Shown here: piece by piece, positions 35,067 through 47,572 of the stretch
Layout: every line of letters begins with the position of its first letter
Position numbering within the stretch: position 1 is the stretch's first letter
Assembly: GCF_003402535.2 (NCBI RefSeq)
Contig: NZ_AP025170.1
Location: 1,674,001-1,738,000 of the forward strand
Length of the DNA stretch: 64,000 nucleotides
Direction: 5' to 3'
From: Cupriavidus sp. P-10
GTDB taxonomy: Bacteria; Pseudomonadota; Gammaproteobacteria; Burkholderiales; Burkholderiaceae
Position numbers and translations under genes: made by a program
Notes under the pieces: model-generated
Seen by the model: the letters and a program-made list of their open reading frames with translations, nothing else
Databases searched by the model: none
What the model was told of the DNA's origin: nothing

Positions 35067-35849
35067 ATGATCTCCACCACCGACCCGCATATCAATCGCG
35101 TACCCAGAAACATGTCCCGGGAAGAATGGGAGACGCGAGTCCAGCTGGCGGCCGCCTACCGTCTTGCCGCGAAGTTCGGGATGACGGACCTCATCTATAC
35201 CCACATCTCCGCCCGCGTGCCCGGTACCCCGGACCAGTTCCTCATCAATCCGCATGGTTGGTTCTTCGACGAGATCACCGCCTCGTCACTGGTCAGGATC
35301 GACGTGAACGGTCAGCCGATCGGGGACGAGCGCTTTGAAGTCAATGCAGCCGGCTTCACCATTCACAGCGCGTTGCATATGGCACGCCATGACGTGGAAT
35401 GCGTGGTGCATCTGCACACCACCGCGGGAATGGCCGTCGCGGCGATGAAATGTGGCCTGCTTCCCATCAACCAGATCAGCATGCAGTTCTACAAGCGCGT
35501 GGCCTATCACGACTACGAAGGCATCTCCCTGGAGCTGGATGAGCGCGAACGCATCGTCCAGTCGCTGAAGGACAAGGATTACCTGATCCTGCGCAACCAT
35601 GGCCTGCTTACCACCGGCAGGTCGGTGGCCGAGGCGTTCACCCGCATGTTCTACCTGAATCGCGCCTGCGAGATCCAGGTGACGACGCTGTCGGCTGGGC
35701 AGGAGCTGGTAATTCCTTCGCCCGAGGTTTGCGAGCACGCGGCCAGGCAGCACGATAACTACGCCTGTCTCGACACTGTGCATCTCGATCGCGAGTGGAC
35801 GGCGCTGCTGCGGCTGCTGGAGCCGGATGCCGCGGGGTATCGTTGCTGA
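35067..35849 (+). CDS. Class II aldolase/adducin-family protein
   Basis: The 260-residue product has a single class II aldolase domain. It opens with THISARVPGTPDQFLINPHG, then has the zinc-ligand motif VVHLHTTAG and a further histidine in LRNHGLLTTG. Members cleave or decarboxylate hydroxy or keto acids with a bound metal. It shares a promoter box with the hydantoinase-type operon and the Bug gene, so it may act on the ring-opened product. The reaction is not predictable from sequence. Confidence 0.88.
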   Translation: MISTTDPHINRVPRNMSREEWETRVQLAAAYRLAAKFGMTDLIYTHISARVPGTPDQFLINPHGWFFDEITASSLVRIDVNGQPIGDERFEVNAAGFTIHSALHMARHDVECVVHLHTTAGMAVAAMKCGLLPINQISMQFYKRVAYHDYEGISLELDERERIVQSLKDKDYLILRNHGLLTTGRSVAEAFTRMFYLNRACEIQVTTLSAGQELVIPSPEVCEHAARQHDNYACLDTVHLDREWTALLRLLEPDAAGYRC

Positions 35850-35956
35850 ATCTGGATTTGACAGCGGGGTCCTTGAATGGTGCCGACGAACGCATCCTGC
35901 AAGTTGCCGGGGCGATTGAGAAGGGCCTTCGCTGAAGGGCAGTGCGCTTGGACGCT

Positions 35957-36775
35957 CTAGATACCCGGCTGTCCTACGATCTTGGCTTCCACCACAGGGC
36001 CAGCCCGGGCTACCTCCTGGTCCAGCAAGTCAATGATGCCGGCGACGACGCGCAGTTCGCCCATCCGCACGCCTGCCAGCGCAAGCGACAGCGGCAGGGC
36101 GGGCGCGGCGATGTGTTGGCCGATTGCTGCCACGTGGCGGTCCTGCCGTTCGATCAAGCCACTTTCGCCGCCGCCGCTGGCGTGCAATGCCTGGCCGAAA
36201 TCCCATGCCGCGGCGCGCGTCTGCACAAGCGCCGCGCCGATCAGCGTTTCGTCCAGGCGGCCGGCCACGTTGTCTGCCAGCCGCAGCAGCGGCCAGACCG
36301 CGGCGAGCCGGTCCTGAACCTCATCGACCATCAGCAACAGGAGATCGTTGACGCGCTCGAAATCCGCCCGTGGCAGCGGGTAGTCGGCCAGCGTCCGGGC
36401 CGCGGCGATACCCAGGTCCAGGTTGATATGCGCATTGATGCCGAGCAGCAGATGTTGCGATACCGTAGGCCGCCAGCGCCCTGCGGCATCGAAGGCGACC
36501 TGCCATGAACGGGTCACCGGGGCGCCGCCGAGGTGCGCCGCCAGCGCTTCGAAGTACCGGGTGGCGAACAGCACCACCAGGCGTTCGGCTGCCTGGGGTT
36601 GCTCGAAGGCGCCGGCCGCGAGGGCACTGCGGGCACGCAGCGTGACGCCGCGGTAGAGCGCGGCAAAATAGCCGAGCCGGCTTGCATGCTGGCGCGACCA
36701 GGCAAGGACCGCATCGAAGCGCGCGAGGACTGCCGCGCCGTCAGGCGGCGGCAGCGGATCGAGCAGGAGGCTCAT
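35957..36775 (-). CDS. DUF5995-like protein of unknown function
   Basis: The 272-residue product is alpha-helical. It contains LLLGINAHINLDLGIAAA near residues 108-125, the signature that makes me place it with DUF5995. The preceding TRYFEALAAHLGG and SWQVAFDAA segments also fit. No signal peptide or membrane helix is visible. Its ATG overlaps the stop of the vWA gene by four bases, so the two products are probably made together. No function is known to me; the conserved His and Asn/Asp could bind a metal. Confidence 0.6.
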   Translation of the reverse strand: MSLLLDPLPPPDGAAVLARFDAVLAWSRQHASRLGYFAALYRGVTLRARSALAAGAFEQPQAAERLVVLFATRYFEALAAHLGGAPVTRSWQVAFDAAGRWRPTVSQHLLLGINAHINLDLGIAAARTLADYPLPRADFERVNDLLLLMVDEVQDRLAAVWPLLRLADNVAGRLDETLIGAALVQTRAAAWDFGQALHASGGGESGLIERQDRHVAAIGQHIAAPALPLSLALAGVRMGELRVVAGIIDLLDQEVARAGPVVEAKIVGQPGI

Positions 36776-38631
36776 TCGCCTATCGTGACGTGTTCGATCC
36801 CGCCATCGTCGTCGAGCGCAATCGAGACGCACAGGTTTTCGTCCCGCGCCTTCTCCAGCAGGCGTCGCAGGCGCTCGTCGTGGCGCTTCACGGCAACCTC
36901 GCGCTGTCCGTCCAGCAGGGCAGCGAGCAGCCGCCCGCGGGCATCGAAGCGCAGGGCGGTGACGAAGCCCTTCAGCAGGCGGTGCCCGCTTCCCGGCAGT
37001 TTCTCCACCACGATTCCGCCAAGGGTTTCGGCATCGGGCTGGTAGGTCAGCACCTCGCGCGCACCGGGGAAGGCGTCGCCGGCGACCGCGATTTCCGCGA
37101 TGGCTTCGAGCGGGCTCAGCACCGTGAAGCGCACGACTTCGATACCCGCCCCGAAAGCGATCTGGGTTGCGGCGGTGAAGGCCGCATCGTGGATCGTTAC
37201 CGCTACCCTGTAGCGGCGGCCCGGCCGGAAGCGGGCGGGCTCGACCGTGAGGCGTGGATCGCGCGGGCGTCCGACCTGCACCGAGGTGAACTCCATGCGC
37301 GCGACCTTGTGCTTGCCTTCCAGCAGGCCCTTCAGTTCGACGCGCAGCGGGGCGATACCAGGTTGCGGGAAGTCTGCCTTGGCAACGAGGGTGCCATCCT
37401 GCTGCGGATGCATCGGCCAGGTGCGGCCGGTGAAGTCGCTCAGGACCGCTTCGAACTTGCCGGCGGCGGGCTTGCCCTGGAACATCGGCGTCGCGGTGAC
37501 GACGCTGGTGTCCTGCGGATTGAGCTGGAAGGGATCGACATGCAGCAGGATATCGAACTCCGGGCTGACCGAGCGCGCCATCAGGTTCATGCGCAGCGGC
37601 CGGAACTGCGGGTCGCCGGCCACGCGCACACGCCAGGTACCGGCTTCGGGCGAGGGGACGTGCAGCGCGGTCATCCATCCCACGCCGATCTCGAAGGCAC
37701 CGTTGATCCCGTGGCGGAACAACGTGCCCGACGGCGAGGTGGCTTCGATCGAAGGGCGGCCGGGGTGATGCCACGTCAGTCCCAGCAGGAGTTCCTGCGA
37801 GATGTCGTCGACATCGACTTCGAACTGCGCCTCGTTGATGCGGCGTCGCGATCTTTCGTCGCTGCCTTCCGTCGTCAGGCCCGGCAGGCTGAACTGCTCC
37901 CACAGCAGCCTGGAGGCTGGCCATGCCAGCGGCCGCAATGGCAGGATGCCGTTGTTGTTGACGACCTTCATCGAGTTCGTCATCAGCGCTGCCGAGGTGT
38001 CTGCCGCATACGACGGCGTGGTGCTGATCGTCTTTGCGGTGCTGCCGAAGGGCTCGGCTTCGGCGACCAGGTCCGTCAGCGTCGCGTTGAGCAGATCCGA
38101 GCCGATCCCCTGCGCATTGAGCGCGATGCCGTTGCCTGCCAGCAGCACGGCAAAGTCGATGCCCTGCTCGAATTCATAGCCGCCCTTGGTCAGCCGGTTG
38201 TCATGCTGGATGGTCTGGTTGCCGTCGGTGAACAGCACGATTTTCTTCTTGTACACCGCGGGGAACAGCGGCGGAGGGTTGGCGACCATGAAGTCGGCGA
38301 CGGTCCGCACCGCATGGAAGATATCGGTCATGCTGCCAACCGCTGCCTGCACGGAGGGCTGGTTTTCGATGGCGCTGACCACGTCTTTCCAGGTCGTGGT
38401 GTCTCCCACCGGAAAATTGCCCTGGCCGATCAGTCCGTTGGTCTGCGTGGCGAAGTACCAGAACGAAACCGCCCAGGTTTCACCGGATGACGATGTCTTG
38501 TTCTGGATCTCATCGATGATGTACTGCACCGACTCCGAGGCTTCGACGATCTTGTCCTTGGACGAGCCGTTGCCGGCGGCGTGGAACATCGAGCCCGAGG
38601 CATCGATCAGGATAGCGAGTTGCTTGTCCAT
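36772..38631 (-). CDS. von Willebrand factor A domain protein
   Basis: The 619-residue product starts with a vWA domain at its very N-terminus. The metal-site motif DASGS is at residues 10-14, with the threonine in VGSMTDI and the aspartate in LFTDGNQ. There is no signal peptide, so it is probably cytoplasmic. The remaining 400 residues look like beta-rich immunoglobulin-like modules (WRVRVAGDP, EAVLSDFTGRTW, YRVAVTIHDA). The end is a charged helix. It overlaps the DUF5995-like gene and follows the GH13 gene on the same strand after 195 bases. The partner and role are unknown. Confidence 0.85.
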   Translation of the reverse strand: MDKQLAILIDASGSMFHAAGNGSSKDKIVEASESVQYIIDEIQNKTSSSGETWAVSFWYFATQTNGLIGQGNFPVGDTTTWKDVVSAIENQPSVQAAVGSMTDIFHAVRTVADFMVANPPPLFPAVYKKKIVLFTDGNQTIQHDNRLTKGGYEFEQGIDFAVLLAGNGIALNAQGIGSDLLNATLTDLVAEAEPFGSTAKTISTTPSYAADTSAALMTNSMKVVNNNGILPLRPLAWPASRLLWEQFSLPGLTTEGSDERSRRRINEAQFEVDVDDISQELLLGLTWHHPGRPSIEATSPSGTLFRHGINGAFEIGVGWMTALHVPSPEAGTWRVRVAGDPQFRPLRMNLMARSVSPEFDILLHVDPFQLNPQDTSVVTATPMFQGKPAAGKFEAVLSDFTGRTWPMHPQQDGTLVAKADFPQPGIAPLRVELKGLLEGKHKVARMEFTSVQVGRPRDPRLTVEPARFRPGRRYRVAVTIHDAAFTAATQIAFGAGIEVVRFTVLSPLEAIAEIAVAGDAFPGAREVLTYQPDAETLGGIVVEKLPGSGHRLLKGFVTALRFDARGRLLAALLDGQREVAVKRHDERLRRLLEKARDENLCVSIALDDDGGIEHVTIGE

Positions 38632-38826
38632 GCAGTGCTCCTGTTCGGACGAATAGCGCTTGCGCGACGGACAGGGGCAAGTTCGAACCCCAGTTAGTTA
38701 TAGTGCGTCGGGCAATGACCGCGGGGCCGGTTGTTGCTTTTCTGTCTATCCCTCTGGTGCAAGTGAAAATCGTGCAGATCTCATCTGCAGACGGTTTGAA
38801 GCCTGCCTTGGGTTTCAGTTTCCCGG

Positions 38827-40317
38827 TCAACCAATCCCCTGCACGTCGAAGACGTGATAACCCCACGGGGGCAGGTCCAGGAAAAGTCCGCGGGCGCGCA
38901 GGTCATTGCCAGGTCGATCATAGGCAGCCGGGCTGAGCCGGTCCTGCAGCCGCACGGTCCGCTCGCCCAGTTCCGTGAGTTCCGGGAAGGGCGTTTGCAT
39001 GAAGCATTGGCTTTGCTGCGGCGAGTAGTTCACGGCAACGAACATCCACTCGTGGGGATCGCCCACCCAACGGTATGCAATGAAATTATCCGACGACTTG
39101 TTGTCGGCCCAGGCGGGAACGCATTCCAGCAAGGACCAATTACCATCGCGAAGCAGCGGTTGGTGTAACACGGCGAGGAGCCGGGCATAGAACTGGGCGA
39201 GGGCGCGGTCCTCCGCTTCCTCCGGCGCGCGGACCAGATGTGGCGAAATACGCGTGCGCCAGCCCGCGAACTGCCCTTGGTGGAAAAAGCGCAAGCCTGG
39301 CGAGAGGAATGTCAGCACTGCCGCGGCGGGATGGGCTTCGGGCGCAAAGGTCGATGCGGCGCGCGGCTCGTCGTGATTCTCCAGAAAGCGCGCCAGCTTG
39401 TCCTGATAGGCCATGTCCGCGTGCAGGTGCTCGCGCACGGGGCGGGCGCGCTGTTCGCGCAAGCGGTCGTACAAGCGCTTGTCATAGGTGTAGTCGAAGC
39501 CCTGCTGCTGCAGCGTCCATTCCAGATCCCAGTAAACCTCGGCCATGAACAGGAAGCCGGGATGCTGGCGCCGCACCGCCTCAATCGCCTTCGGCCAGAA
39601 CAAGTCGGGCCGGATGCCCCAGGTGCGCTCGAACACCTCGGGCAAGACGAGCATGGCCATGTCGCAGCGCACGCCGTCGCACTGGCCGGCGATGCGCTCC
39701 AGTTCGGCAATCATCGCTTGCTGCAGTTGCGGATTGCCATAGTCAAGCTGCAGCGTGTCGGGCCAGCCGTCAAAGTAAGGGTCCCTGCCGTAGGCGAGGC
39801 GAAGCGGTCCGTTCTTCGTCGCCATGCGGCAATAATTGCGGGGCGAACGCACCAGATCTTCCTCGGTGCCATGGACGAAATAATCTGGGTGCTCGTCGAC
39901 CCACGCGTGATCCGGGGCCATGTGGTTCGGCACGAAATCGAGCATCAGGCGCAGCCCGCGCTGTCGCGCGCGCAGGCGCAGGCGGGCCAGCGCATCGTCG
40001 CCGCCGAGGTCGCGGTGCACGGTGTAGCTTTGGATCGCAAAGCCGGAGCCGGCGATATCCGCCTCGCGCAGGTCGGGCAGCGTTTGCTCGAACTCGTGCC
40101 GCCACCCTGCGTTGGTGCGCGAGATGCGCTGCGCGGCAGGCCCGGTCTGCCAGACACTCAGCAACCAGAGCCAGTCGAAGCCCATCTCCGCCAGGCGGTC
40201 CAGTTCGGTGTCAGTGATGTCGTCCAGCGTGGCCGCATGGCCCAGCGACTGCGACAGTTCGGTTAGCCGGACCCTGGTGTTGAGCTGGTAAAGCGCTGGA
40301 TAGCGAGGTGTCAGCAT
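38827..40317 (-). CDS. GH13 alpha-amylase-family enzyme
   Basis: The 496-residue product has the GH13 barrel with region I DFVPNH (127-132), the nucleophile Asp219 in GVRCDMAMLV, the acid/base Glu260 in FMAEVYWD and Asp316 in FLENHDEPRA. All catalytic residues are present, and no signal peptide is seen, so it should act on intracellular alpha-glucan or a glucoside. It begins 8 bases after the GH63-like gene ends. The specificity (hydrolysis, transfer or phosphorolysis) is not clear from sequence. Confidence 0.9.
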   Translation of the reverse strand: MLTPRYPALYQLNTRVRLTELSQSLGHAATLDDITDTELDRLAEMGFDWLWLLSVWQTGPAAQRISRTNAGWRHEFEQTLPDLREADIAGSGFAIQSYTVHRDLGGDDALARLRLRARQRGLRLMLDFVPNHMAPDHAWVDEHPDYFVHGTEEDLVRSPRNYCRMATKNGPLRLAYGRDPYFDGWPDTLQLDYGNPQLQQAMIAELERIAGQCDGVRCDMAMLVLPEVFERTWGIRPDLFWPKAIEAVRRQHPGFLFMAEVYWDLEWTLQQQGFDYTYDKRLYDRLREQRARPVREHLHADMAYQDKLARFLENHDEPRAASTFAPEAHPAAAVLTFLSPGLRFFHQGQFAGWRTRISPHLVRAPEEAEDRALAQFYARLLAVLHQPLLRDGNWSLLECVPAWADNKSSDNFIAYRWVGDPHEWMFVAVNYSPQQSQCFMQTPFPELTELGERTVRLQDRLSPAAYDRPGNDLRARGLFLDLPPWGYHVFDVQGIG

Positions 40318-40325
40318 GGCAGCCC

Positions 40326-43076
<2,751 letters not shown>

Positions 43077-43250
43077 CGCGCTCTCCCTTTGGCCAGCGAA
43101 GCTGGGCATCCGGATTGGAACGGCCTGACGTGGAGCACGAAACACGTGCGGTCCCGTCAGGTATCAAGCTGGCTAAATAGTGAGAATCCGCCCCCGGGGC
43201 CGCTGAACGAAATGCCGTTATCCCAGGGCAGGGCGGCAAATCGTGGGCAA

Positions 43251-43420
43251 CAAAAAAGCACCCTGTCTAAGGGTGCTTGGGTACGTCCGAACCGGGTCAG
43301 CAACTTATGATCCGGTTCGGACTCGCAGGCACTCCGGCCTGCGCGACCACGCTCTCAATCAGGGAAACATGATCGCTTTTTCTGACCTACCTCCGCTTGT
43401 CACGGCGTGTCTCAGTCAGC
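43251..43420 (-). ncRNA. Candidate small RNA with three hairpins and a terminator
   Basis: A strong minus-strand promoter (43427-43454) predicts a transcript from about 43420. It then shows a hairpin at 43324-43343 (CGCAGGC arms), a perfect 11-bp stem at 43285-43295/43312-43322 (GTCCGAACCGG) and an intrinsic terminator at 43256-43278 followed by six T residues. The roughly 170-nt unit contains no credible reading frame with a ribosome binding site. It lies upstream of the GH63-like gene, so an attenuated leader or riboswitch is the main alternative. I do not recognise a known RNA family. Confidence 0.65.
43256..43278 (-). terminator. Rho-independent terminator of the RNA candidate
   Basis: Eight-base arms AAGCACCC/GGGTGCTT enclose a seven-base loop and are followed on the minus strand by TTTTTT. 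There is no T-run in the plus direction, so it is oriented for minus-strand transcripts. Confidence 0.85.
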
Positions 43421-43426
43421 GTTGAA

Positions 43427-43454
43427 AGTATAGGTCAGCCCGTGCGCACGTCAA
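43427..43454 (-). promoter_or_regulatory. Sigma-70 promoter of the RNA candidate
   Basis: On the minus strand -35 TTGACG (complement 43449-43454) and -10 TATACT (complement 43427-43432) are 16 bases apart. This is one of the best sigma-70 matches in the window. Confidence 0.7.
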
Positions 43455-43525
43455 CCACGGTCGCAATGGTGTGCGGACATATGCACGTACTGCTGAGTGG
43501 GAGTCCTGCTTGCGCGACGGCTGGG

Positions 43526-44461
43526 CTACCGGGGGTCCCCGCCGGAGTCGTGCCGCGAAAACATCGACATGTGCCGGGTGATGTGATCCAGCAGCTCGAG
43601 CGCCGCCGCCGGCAACGGCCTGCCGGCCTTCACCAGCAGCCGGGCCTGGGTGCCCAGGAACAAAGGGTGATCGATCGGCACGACGGCCAGCGTTCCCGCC
43701 GCGATCTCGCGGTAGGCAGCGAACTCACCGATCAGCGTCATGTAGTCGCCGTAGGCGACGAACTGCTTGAGCGCTGTCAGCGAGTTGCTGACCAGCGTCG
43801 CGCGGATCGAGAGGTTCTCGGCGAACTCGACCATGCTGAGTGCATGCCCGACGCCGAACGATGCCGGCATCATCGCAAGCGGGTAGGCGAGCAGGTCCTC
43901 TACGGTGGCCGCGCCGCCGCGCAGGGCCAGCGGGTGGCCGGGGCGGACCAGCAGCACCACCGGCTGCGGCGCGCTCGCGCGGTATTCGATGCGCGCGTGC
44001 GGCGGCGGGTTGTAGGCCAGGCCGATGTGGGCGCGGCTCTCCGCGACTTCCTCCAGCACGCCATCCACCGCCAGGATGTCCATGCGGATATCGAGCCTGG
44101 GGTAACGCGCGCAGAACTGCGCCAGGACTTCGTTGACCAGGAGATCCACATAGCCCTCGCTCAGCACCAGGCTGATCTCGCCTTGCTGCAGTCCCTTGAG
44201 CGAGTGCAGCTGGTCCTCGAGCTTCTCCTGGTGCGAGCGATAGCCCCGCCAGAACTCCAGCAGGTGCGTGGCGGCCGCAGTCGGCTTGAGGCCTCGTGCT
44301 TCGCGCTCGAACAGCGTTGCGCCGAGTTCTTCCTCCAGCAGCCGGATCTGCCGGGTGATCACTGACGGCGACGTATTGAGGTTTTCCGCGGCGCCGCGGA
44401 TGGTTCCGCGCGCCAGCACCTCACGGAAATACCGCAGCCGCTGCTGATTGATCTCTCGCAT
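43526..44461 (-). CDS. LysR-family transcriptional regulator
   Basis: The 311-residue product has a LysR winged helix ([46 protein letters not shown]) and an effector domain with the [19 protein letters not shown] region. The ATG at 44461 gives the usual N-terminus; the longer frame is not conserved. It is divergent from the ACS transporter/creatininase pair and probably controls it. No clear T-N11-A site could be chosen in the 249-base gap. Confidence 0.9.
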   Translation of the reverse strand: MREINQQRLRYFREVLARGTIRGAAENLNTSPSVITRQIRLLEEELGATLFEREARGLKPTAAATHLLEFWRGYRSHQEKLEDQLHSLKGLQQGEISLVLSEGYVDLLVNEVLAQFCARYPRLDIRMDILAVDGVLEEVAESRAHIGLAYNPPPHARIEYRASAPQPVVLLVRPGHPLALRGGAATVEDLLAYPLAMMPASFGVGHALSMVEFAENLSIRATLVSNSLTALKQFVAYGDYMTLIGEFAAYREIAAGTLAVVPIDHPLFLGTQARLLVKAGRPLPAAALELLDHITRHMSMFSRHDSGGDPR

Positions 44462-44710
44462 GTCGAACCGCCCGCTCAAGGTGTTTTTGCCGAGCGATAA
44501 CGATACCTGAACCCCGTTCGTGTTGTCTGTCACGTGCGCCGTGAAGCACCGCATGCCCGCGAAAGTGGTGTTCGCACCTCTCTCAGCAAGCGTGTTGCTC
44601 AAAAGGGAACGGATCGTGGACTTTGTTGCTCTTTGCCCCCATCGCCGCGACTGCCAATATCAAGGCCACAAAAGAGCCATCGAAACACAAACCACCCGGA
44701 GACATGCAGC

Positions 44711-45997
44711 ATGCTGGCAATCCCTACCCCGAGCACCGTCGACGACGCCTCGGCGCTCTACAGCAAGATCAACTGGCGGTTGCTGCCGTTCCTGCTGATC
44801 TGTTATCTGTTCGCCTACCTGGACCGCGTCAACATCGGCTTTGCCAAGCTGCAGATGCAGAGCGACCTGGGGTTTTCCGATGCGGCATATGGCGTGGGAG
44901 CCGGCATCTTCTTCCTGGGCTATGTGCTGTTTGAAATTCCGAGCAACCTGCTGCTGCCGCGGGTTGGGGCACGCAAGACGTTCAGCCGCATCCTCGTGCT
45001 GTGGGGCATCACGTCCGCGTGCATGCTGTTCGTGCGCAATGTGCCGATGTTCTATGCCATGCGCTTCCTGCTCGGCATCTTCGAGGCCGGCTTCGCGCCG
45101 GGCATGATCTATTACCTGTCGTGCTGGTACGGGCCGCAGCGCATGGCCCGTGCCATTGCCATCGTGTTCCTGGCGGGGCCGATCGGCGGCATTGTCGGTG
45201 GCCCGGTCTCGGCGTGGCTGATGACCGCGCTCGCCGGCCATGCCGGCCTGGCCGGCTGGCAGTGGATGTTCCTGGTCGAGGGCCTGCCCTGTGTCCTGTT
45301 GGGCATCCTCGCGCTGCGGCTGGTGCCGGACCGCCCGGCGCAGGCGGCATGGCTCAGCGATCAGGAGCGGCGGCTGCTCGAGGCGGAACTCGGGCATGCG
45401 GCGGCGCACAAGCACTCGTTCAGGGCGGTCGCGAAGGATGCCAGGGTCTACGTCCTCGCACTGGCCTACTTCTGCATCATCGCCACCATCTACGCCATCA
45501 GCTTCTGGCTGCCGACCATCATCAAGGCGCAGGGCGTGGCGGATACGGTGACGCTGGGCTGGTATTCGGCGGTGCCCTACATGGCTGCGGCAATCGGCAT
45601 GTACTACATGGGCCGCAAGTCCGATCGCTCGGGCGAACGGCGCTATCACTGCGCGCTGCCGGCGTTGGCAGCCGGCGCGCTGCTGGCCGCATCGATCCTG
45701 GCCGATGGCAACCTGACCGTGTCGCTGGTGCTCCTCACTCTCGCCACGATGGGGCTGTGGATGGCCTATACGGTGTTCTGGGCCATGCCCGCCGAATACA
45801 TCAAGGGCCCCGCGGCGGCCGGCGGCATTGCGCTCATCAACACCATCGGGCTGTCGGGCGGCTTCTGGGGCCCCGCCATCATCGGCTGGGCCAAGACGGC
45901 AACCGGCAACCTCCATCTCGGCGTGCTGCTGATGGCCTGCCTGCCGTTGCTGGCAGCCATGATCATCCTCGCCAACAAGCTTCCCGCGAAACAGTGA
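44711..45997 (+). CDS. MFS transporter, anion:cation symporter (ACS) family
   Basis: The 428-residue product has twelve helices. Helix 1 shows the ACS motif LLICYLFAYLDRVNIGFAKL, and later come FEIPSNLLLPRVGARK and GIFEAGFAPGMIYYLSCWYG. Family members import organic anions such as tartrate, phthalate or sugar acids with protons. The ATG at 44711 follows GGAGA. It is followed by a creatininase-family amidohydrolase on the same strand, which suggests uptake of an amide or lactone substrate. Confidence 0.92.
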   Translation: MLAIPTPSTVDDASALYSKINWRLLPFLLICYLFAYLDRVNIGFAKLQMQSDLGFSDAAYGVGAGIFFLGYVLFEIPSNLLLPRVGARKTFSRILVLWGITSACMLFVRNVPMFYAMRFLLGIFEAGFAPGMIYYLSCWYGPQRMARAIAIVFLAGPIGGIVGGPVSAWLMTALAGHAGLAGWQWMFLVEGLPCVLLGILALRLVPDRPAQAAWLSDQERRLLEAELGHAAAHKHSFRAVAKDARVYVLALAYFCIIATIYAISFWLPTIIKAQGVADTVTLGWYSAVPYMAAAIGMYYMGRKSDRSGERRYHCALPALAAGALLAASILADGNLTVSLVLLTLATMGLWMAYTVFWAMPAEYIKGPAAAGGIALINTIGLSGGFWGPAIIGWAKTATGNLHLGVLLMACLPLLAAMIILANKLPAKQ

Positions 45998-46061
45998 TCC
46001 CACGCCGCGGGATACAACGCCATCCATGACGTCCGGCACACGGACCAAGACAGGAGTAACC

Positions 46062-46808
46062 ATGCGACTACATCTTTCAACCTGGGCGGAGATCGAGCAA
46101 TACCTGGCGCGCAGCCGCACCATCGTGGTCCCGATCGGCTCGAACGAGCAACACGGTCCGACCGGGCTGCTGGGTACCGACTGGCTGTGCCCGGAAATCA
46201 TTGCGCATGAAGCAGAGAAGCGTGCAGACATCCTGGTGGCGCCGACATTCAATATCGGCATGGCGCAGCATCACCTCGCGTTCCCGGGCACCATCTCGCT
46301 GCGTCCCTCGACCTTTATCGCGGCAATCGGGGACTGGGTCCGTTCGCTGGCGGGGCACGGGTTCGAGAAGATCCTGTTCCTGAACGGCCACGGCGGCAAT
46401 GTGGCTTCGATCGATGCCGCGTTCTCCGAACTCTATGCCGAAGCCAGCTTCGGCAGGCGCCGCGCGGGATTCGCGCTGAAGCTCTGCAACTGGTGGGACC
46501 TGGAGGGCGTCGGCGAACTGGCGCGCGGCCAGTTCCCGCAGGGCCATGGCGCGCACGCCACGCCGTCCGAGATTGCGATCACCCAGTGGGCCTTTCCCGA
46601 TGCCGTGAAGCATGCGGACTATGCGCCGAAGATCGCGCCCTCGGGCCCGATTCGCGAAGCGCTGGATTTCCGTGCGCGCTATCCCGACGGCCGCATCGGC
46701 TCCGACCCGGGACTGGCGACACCGGAGAAGGGTGCCGCGCTGGTCAGGCTGGCGGCGCAGAGCCTTGCCAGCGAGCTGGATGCATTCAGCCGCGAGCCGC
46801 TGCCCTGA
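46062..46808 (+). CDS. Creatininase-family amidohydrolase
   Basis: The 248-residue product has the family's metal-binding residues: the glutamate and histidine in GSNEQHGP, the aspartate in LLGTDWLCPEI, the histidine in FLNGHGGN and a later glutamate in ATPSEIAI. GGAGT before the ATG at 46062 fixes the start. Members hydrolyse cyclic amides (creatinine) or formamide intermediates. It is likely co-transcribed with the ACS transporter 64 bases upstream. The substrate is unknown. Confidence 0.9.
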   Translation: MRLHLSTWAEIEQYLARSRTIVVPIGSNEQHGPTGLLGTDWLCPEIIAHEAEKRADILVAPTFNIGMAQHHLAFPGTISLRPSTFIAAIGDWVRSLAGHGFEKILFLNGHGGNVASIDAAFSELYAEASFGRRRAGFALKLCNWWDLEGVGELARGQFPQGHGAHATPSEIAITQWAFPDAVKHADYAPKIAPSGPIREALDFRARYPDGRIGSDPGLATPEKGAALVRLAAQSLASELDAFSREPLP

Positions 46809-46864
46809 GTAATTCCCGTCAGGCGTCGATCATCGGCAGCGTGGTCAACCGCTTGCCGGCATGG

Positions 46865-47572
46865 CTAACCGCCAACGCCGGCAGCCTCTTTCCCACGCTG
46901 CCTGCCCTGCAAGCAAAACACCTTGTGTGTAGCGGCAACCAGCCGCTGCCAATGGCACCGCCAGGATGGTCGCTTCGCGACACTCGCCGGCCGGGCCGGC
47001 TCCAGGTCCGCTTGCGTTTCTGTTTGCGTTTCTGTCTGCATTAAAGGCTGCACCAGTATCGCGAAGTGGCTGTACTCGGACAGCAACTCTTCCCGACTGA
47101 CATCCTGCGCTCCGCCGCCCCAGCCCGGCAGCGCGACCAGAAGACGTCCATAGTTGCGGCGCTCCAGCAACACGCACGGTCTGCGCCCGCGCAGGAGCAG
47201 GATTGCCGGCAGTTCGCAGTCCGGGATCTCGTCAAGATTCCTCTGCACGAGGCGGGTCGACCAGCCGGCGTGTGCCGCTGCGGCGCCCAGCAGAGGCAAG
47301 GTGAGGCGCTGGCCTTCCAGCGGCAGCCCTTTCAGCATGAGGGCAGACGGCACTGGCCGCTGCCGCGCGCGGTTGATCAACATCAGGCAGCCAAGCAGCG
47401 GATCATCCGCGGGTGTTGTCTCGGGCGGCACGACCAGTGGTGGCGCCTTGGGCCGCTTCTCTGTCGGTCTTTGCGCCGGTGTTCCGGCTACGCCTGGCTC
47501 AGGCATCTCGCACAATGACAGCTCAGCTGGCGCGTACTGCTCGTACGGCCCGCGCGGGTTCCACTCGCCCAT
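46865..47572 (-). pseudogene. Truncated type I secretion ABC transporter (N-terminal C39-like domain only)
   Basis: Residues about 60-180 of this 235-residue frame match the degenerate peptidase (C39-like) domain that begins LssB/HlyB-type secretion ATPases: DDPLLGCLMLINRARQRP, LPLLGAAAAHAGWSTRLVQRNL and EYSHFAILVQPLMQ. The usual protein continues with six helices and an ATPase (about 720 residues in total). Here it ends in a repetitive QTETQTETQ stretch and unrelated basic residues. It is most likely a deletion remnant. The alternative is a stand-alone domain protein, but the junk-like C-terminus argues against it. Confidence 0.55.

Noticed and set aside
43251..43420. tmRNA, 6S RNA or a known riboswitch
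   Set aside because: No tRNA-like end, no pairing of the two ends of the transcript and no recognised aptamer core were found.
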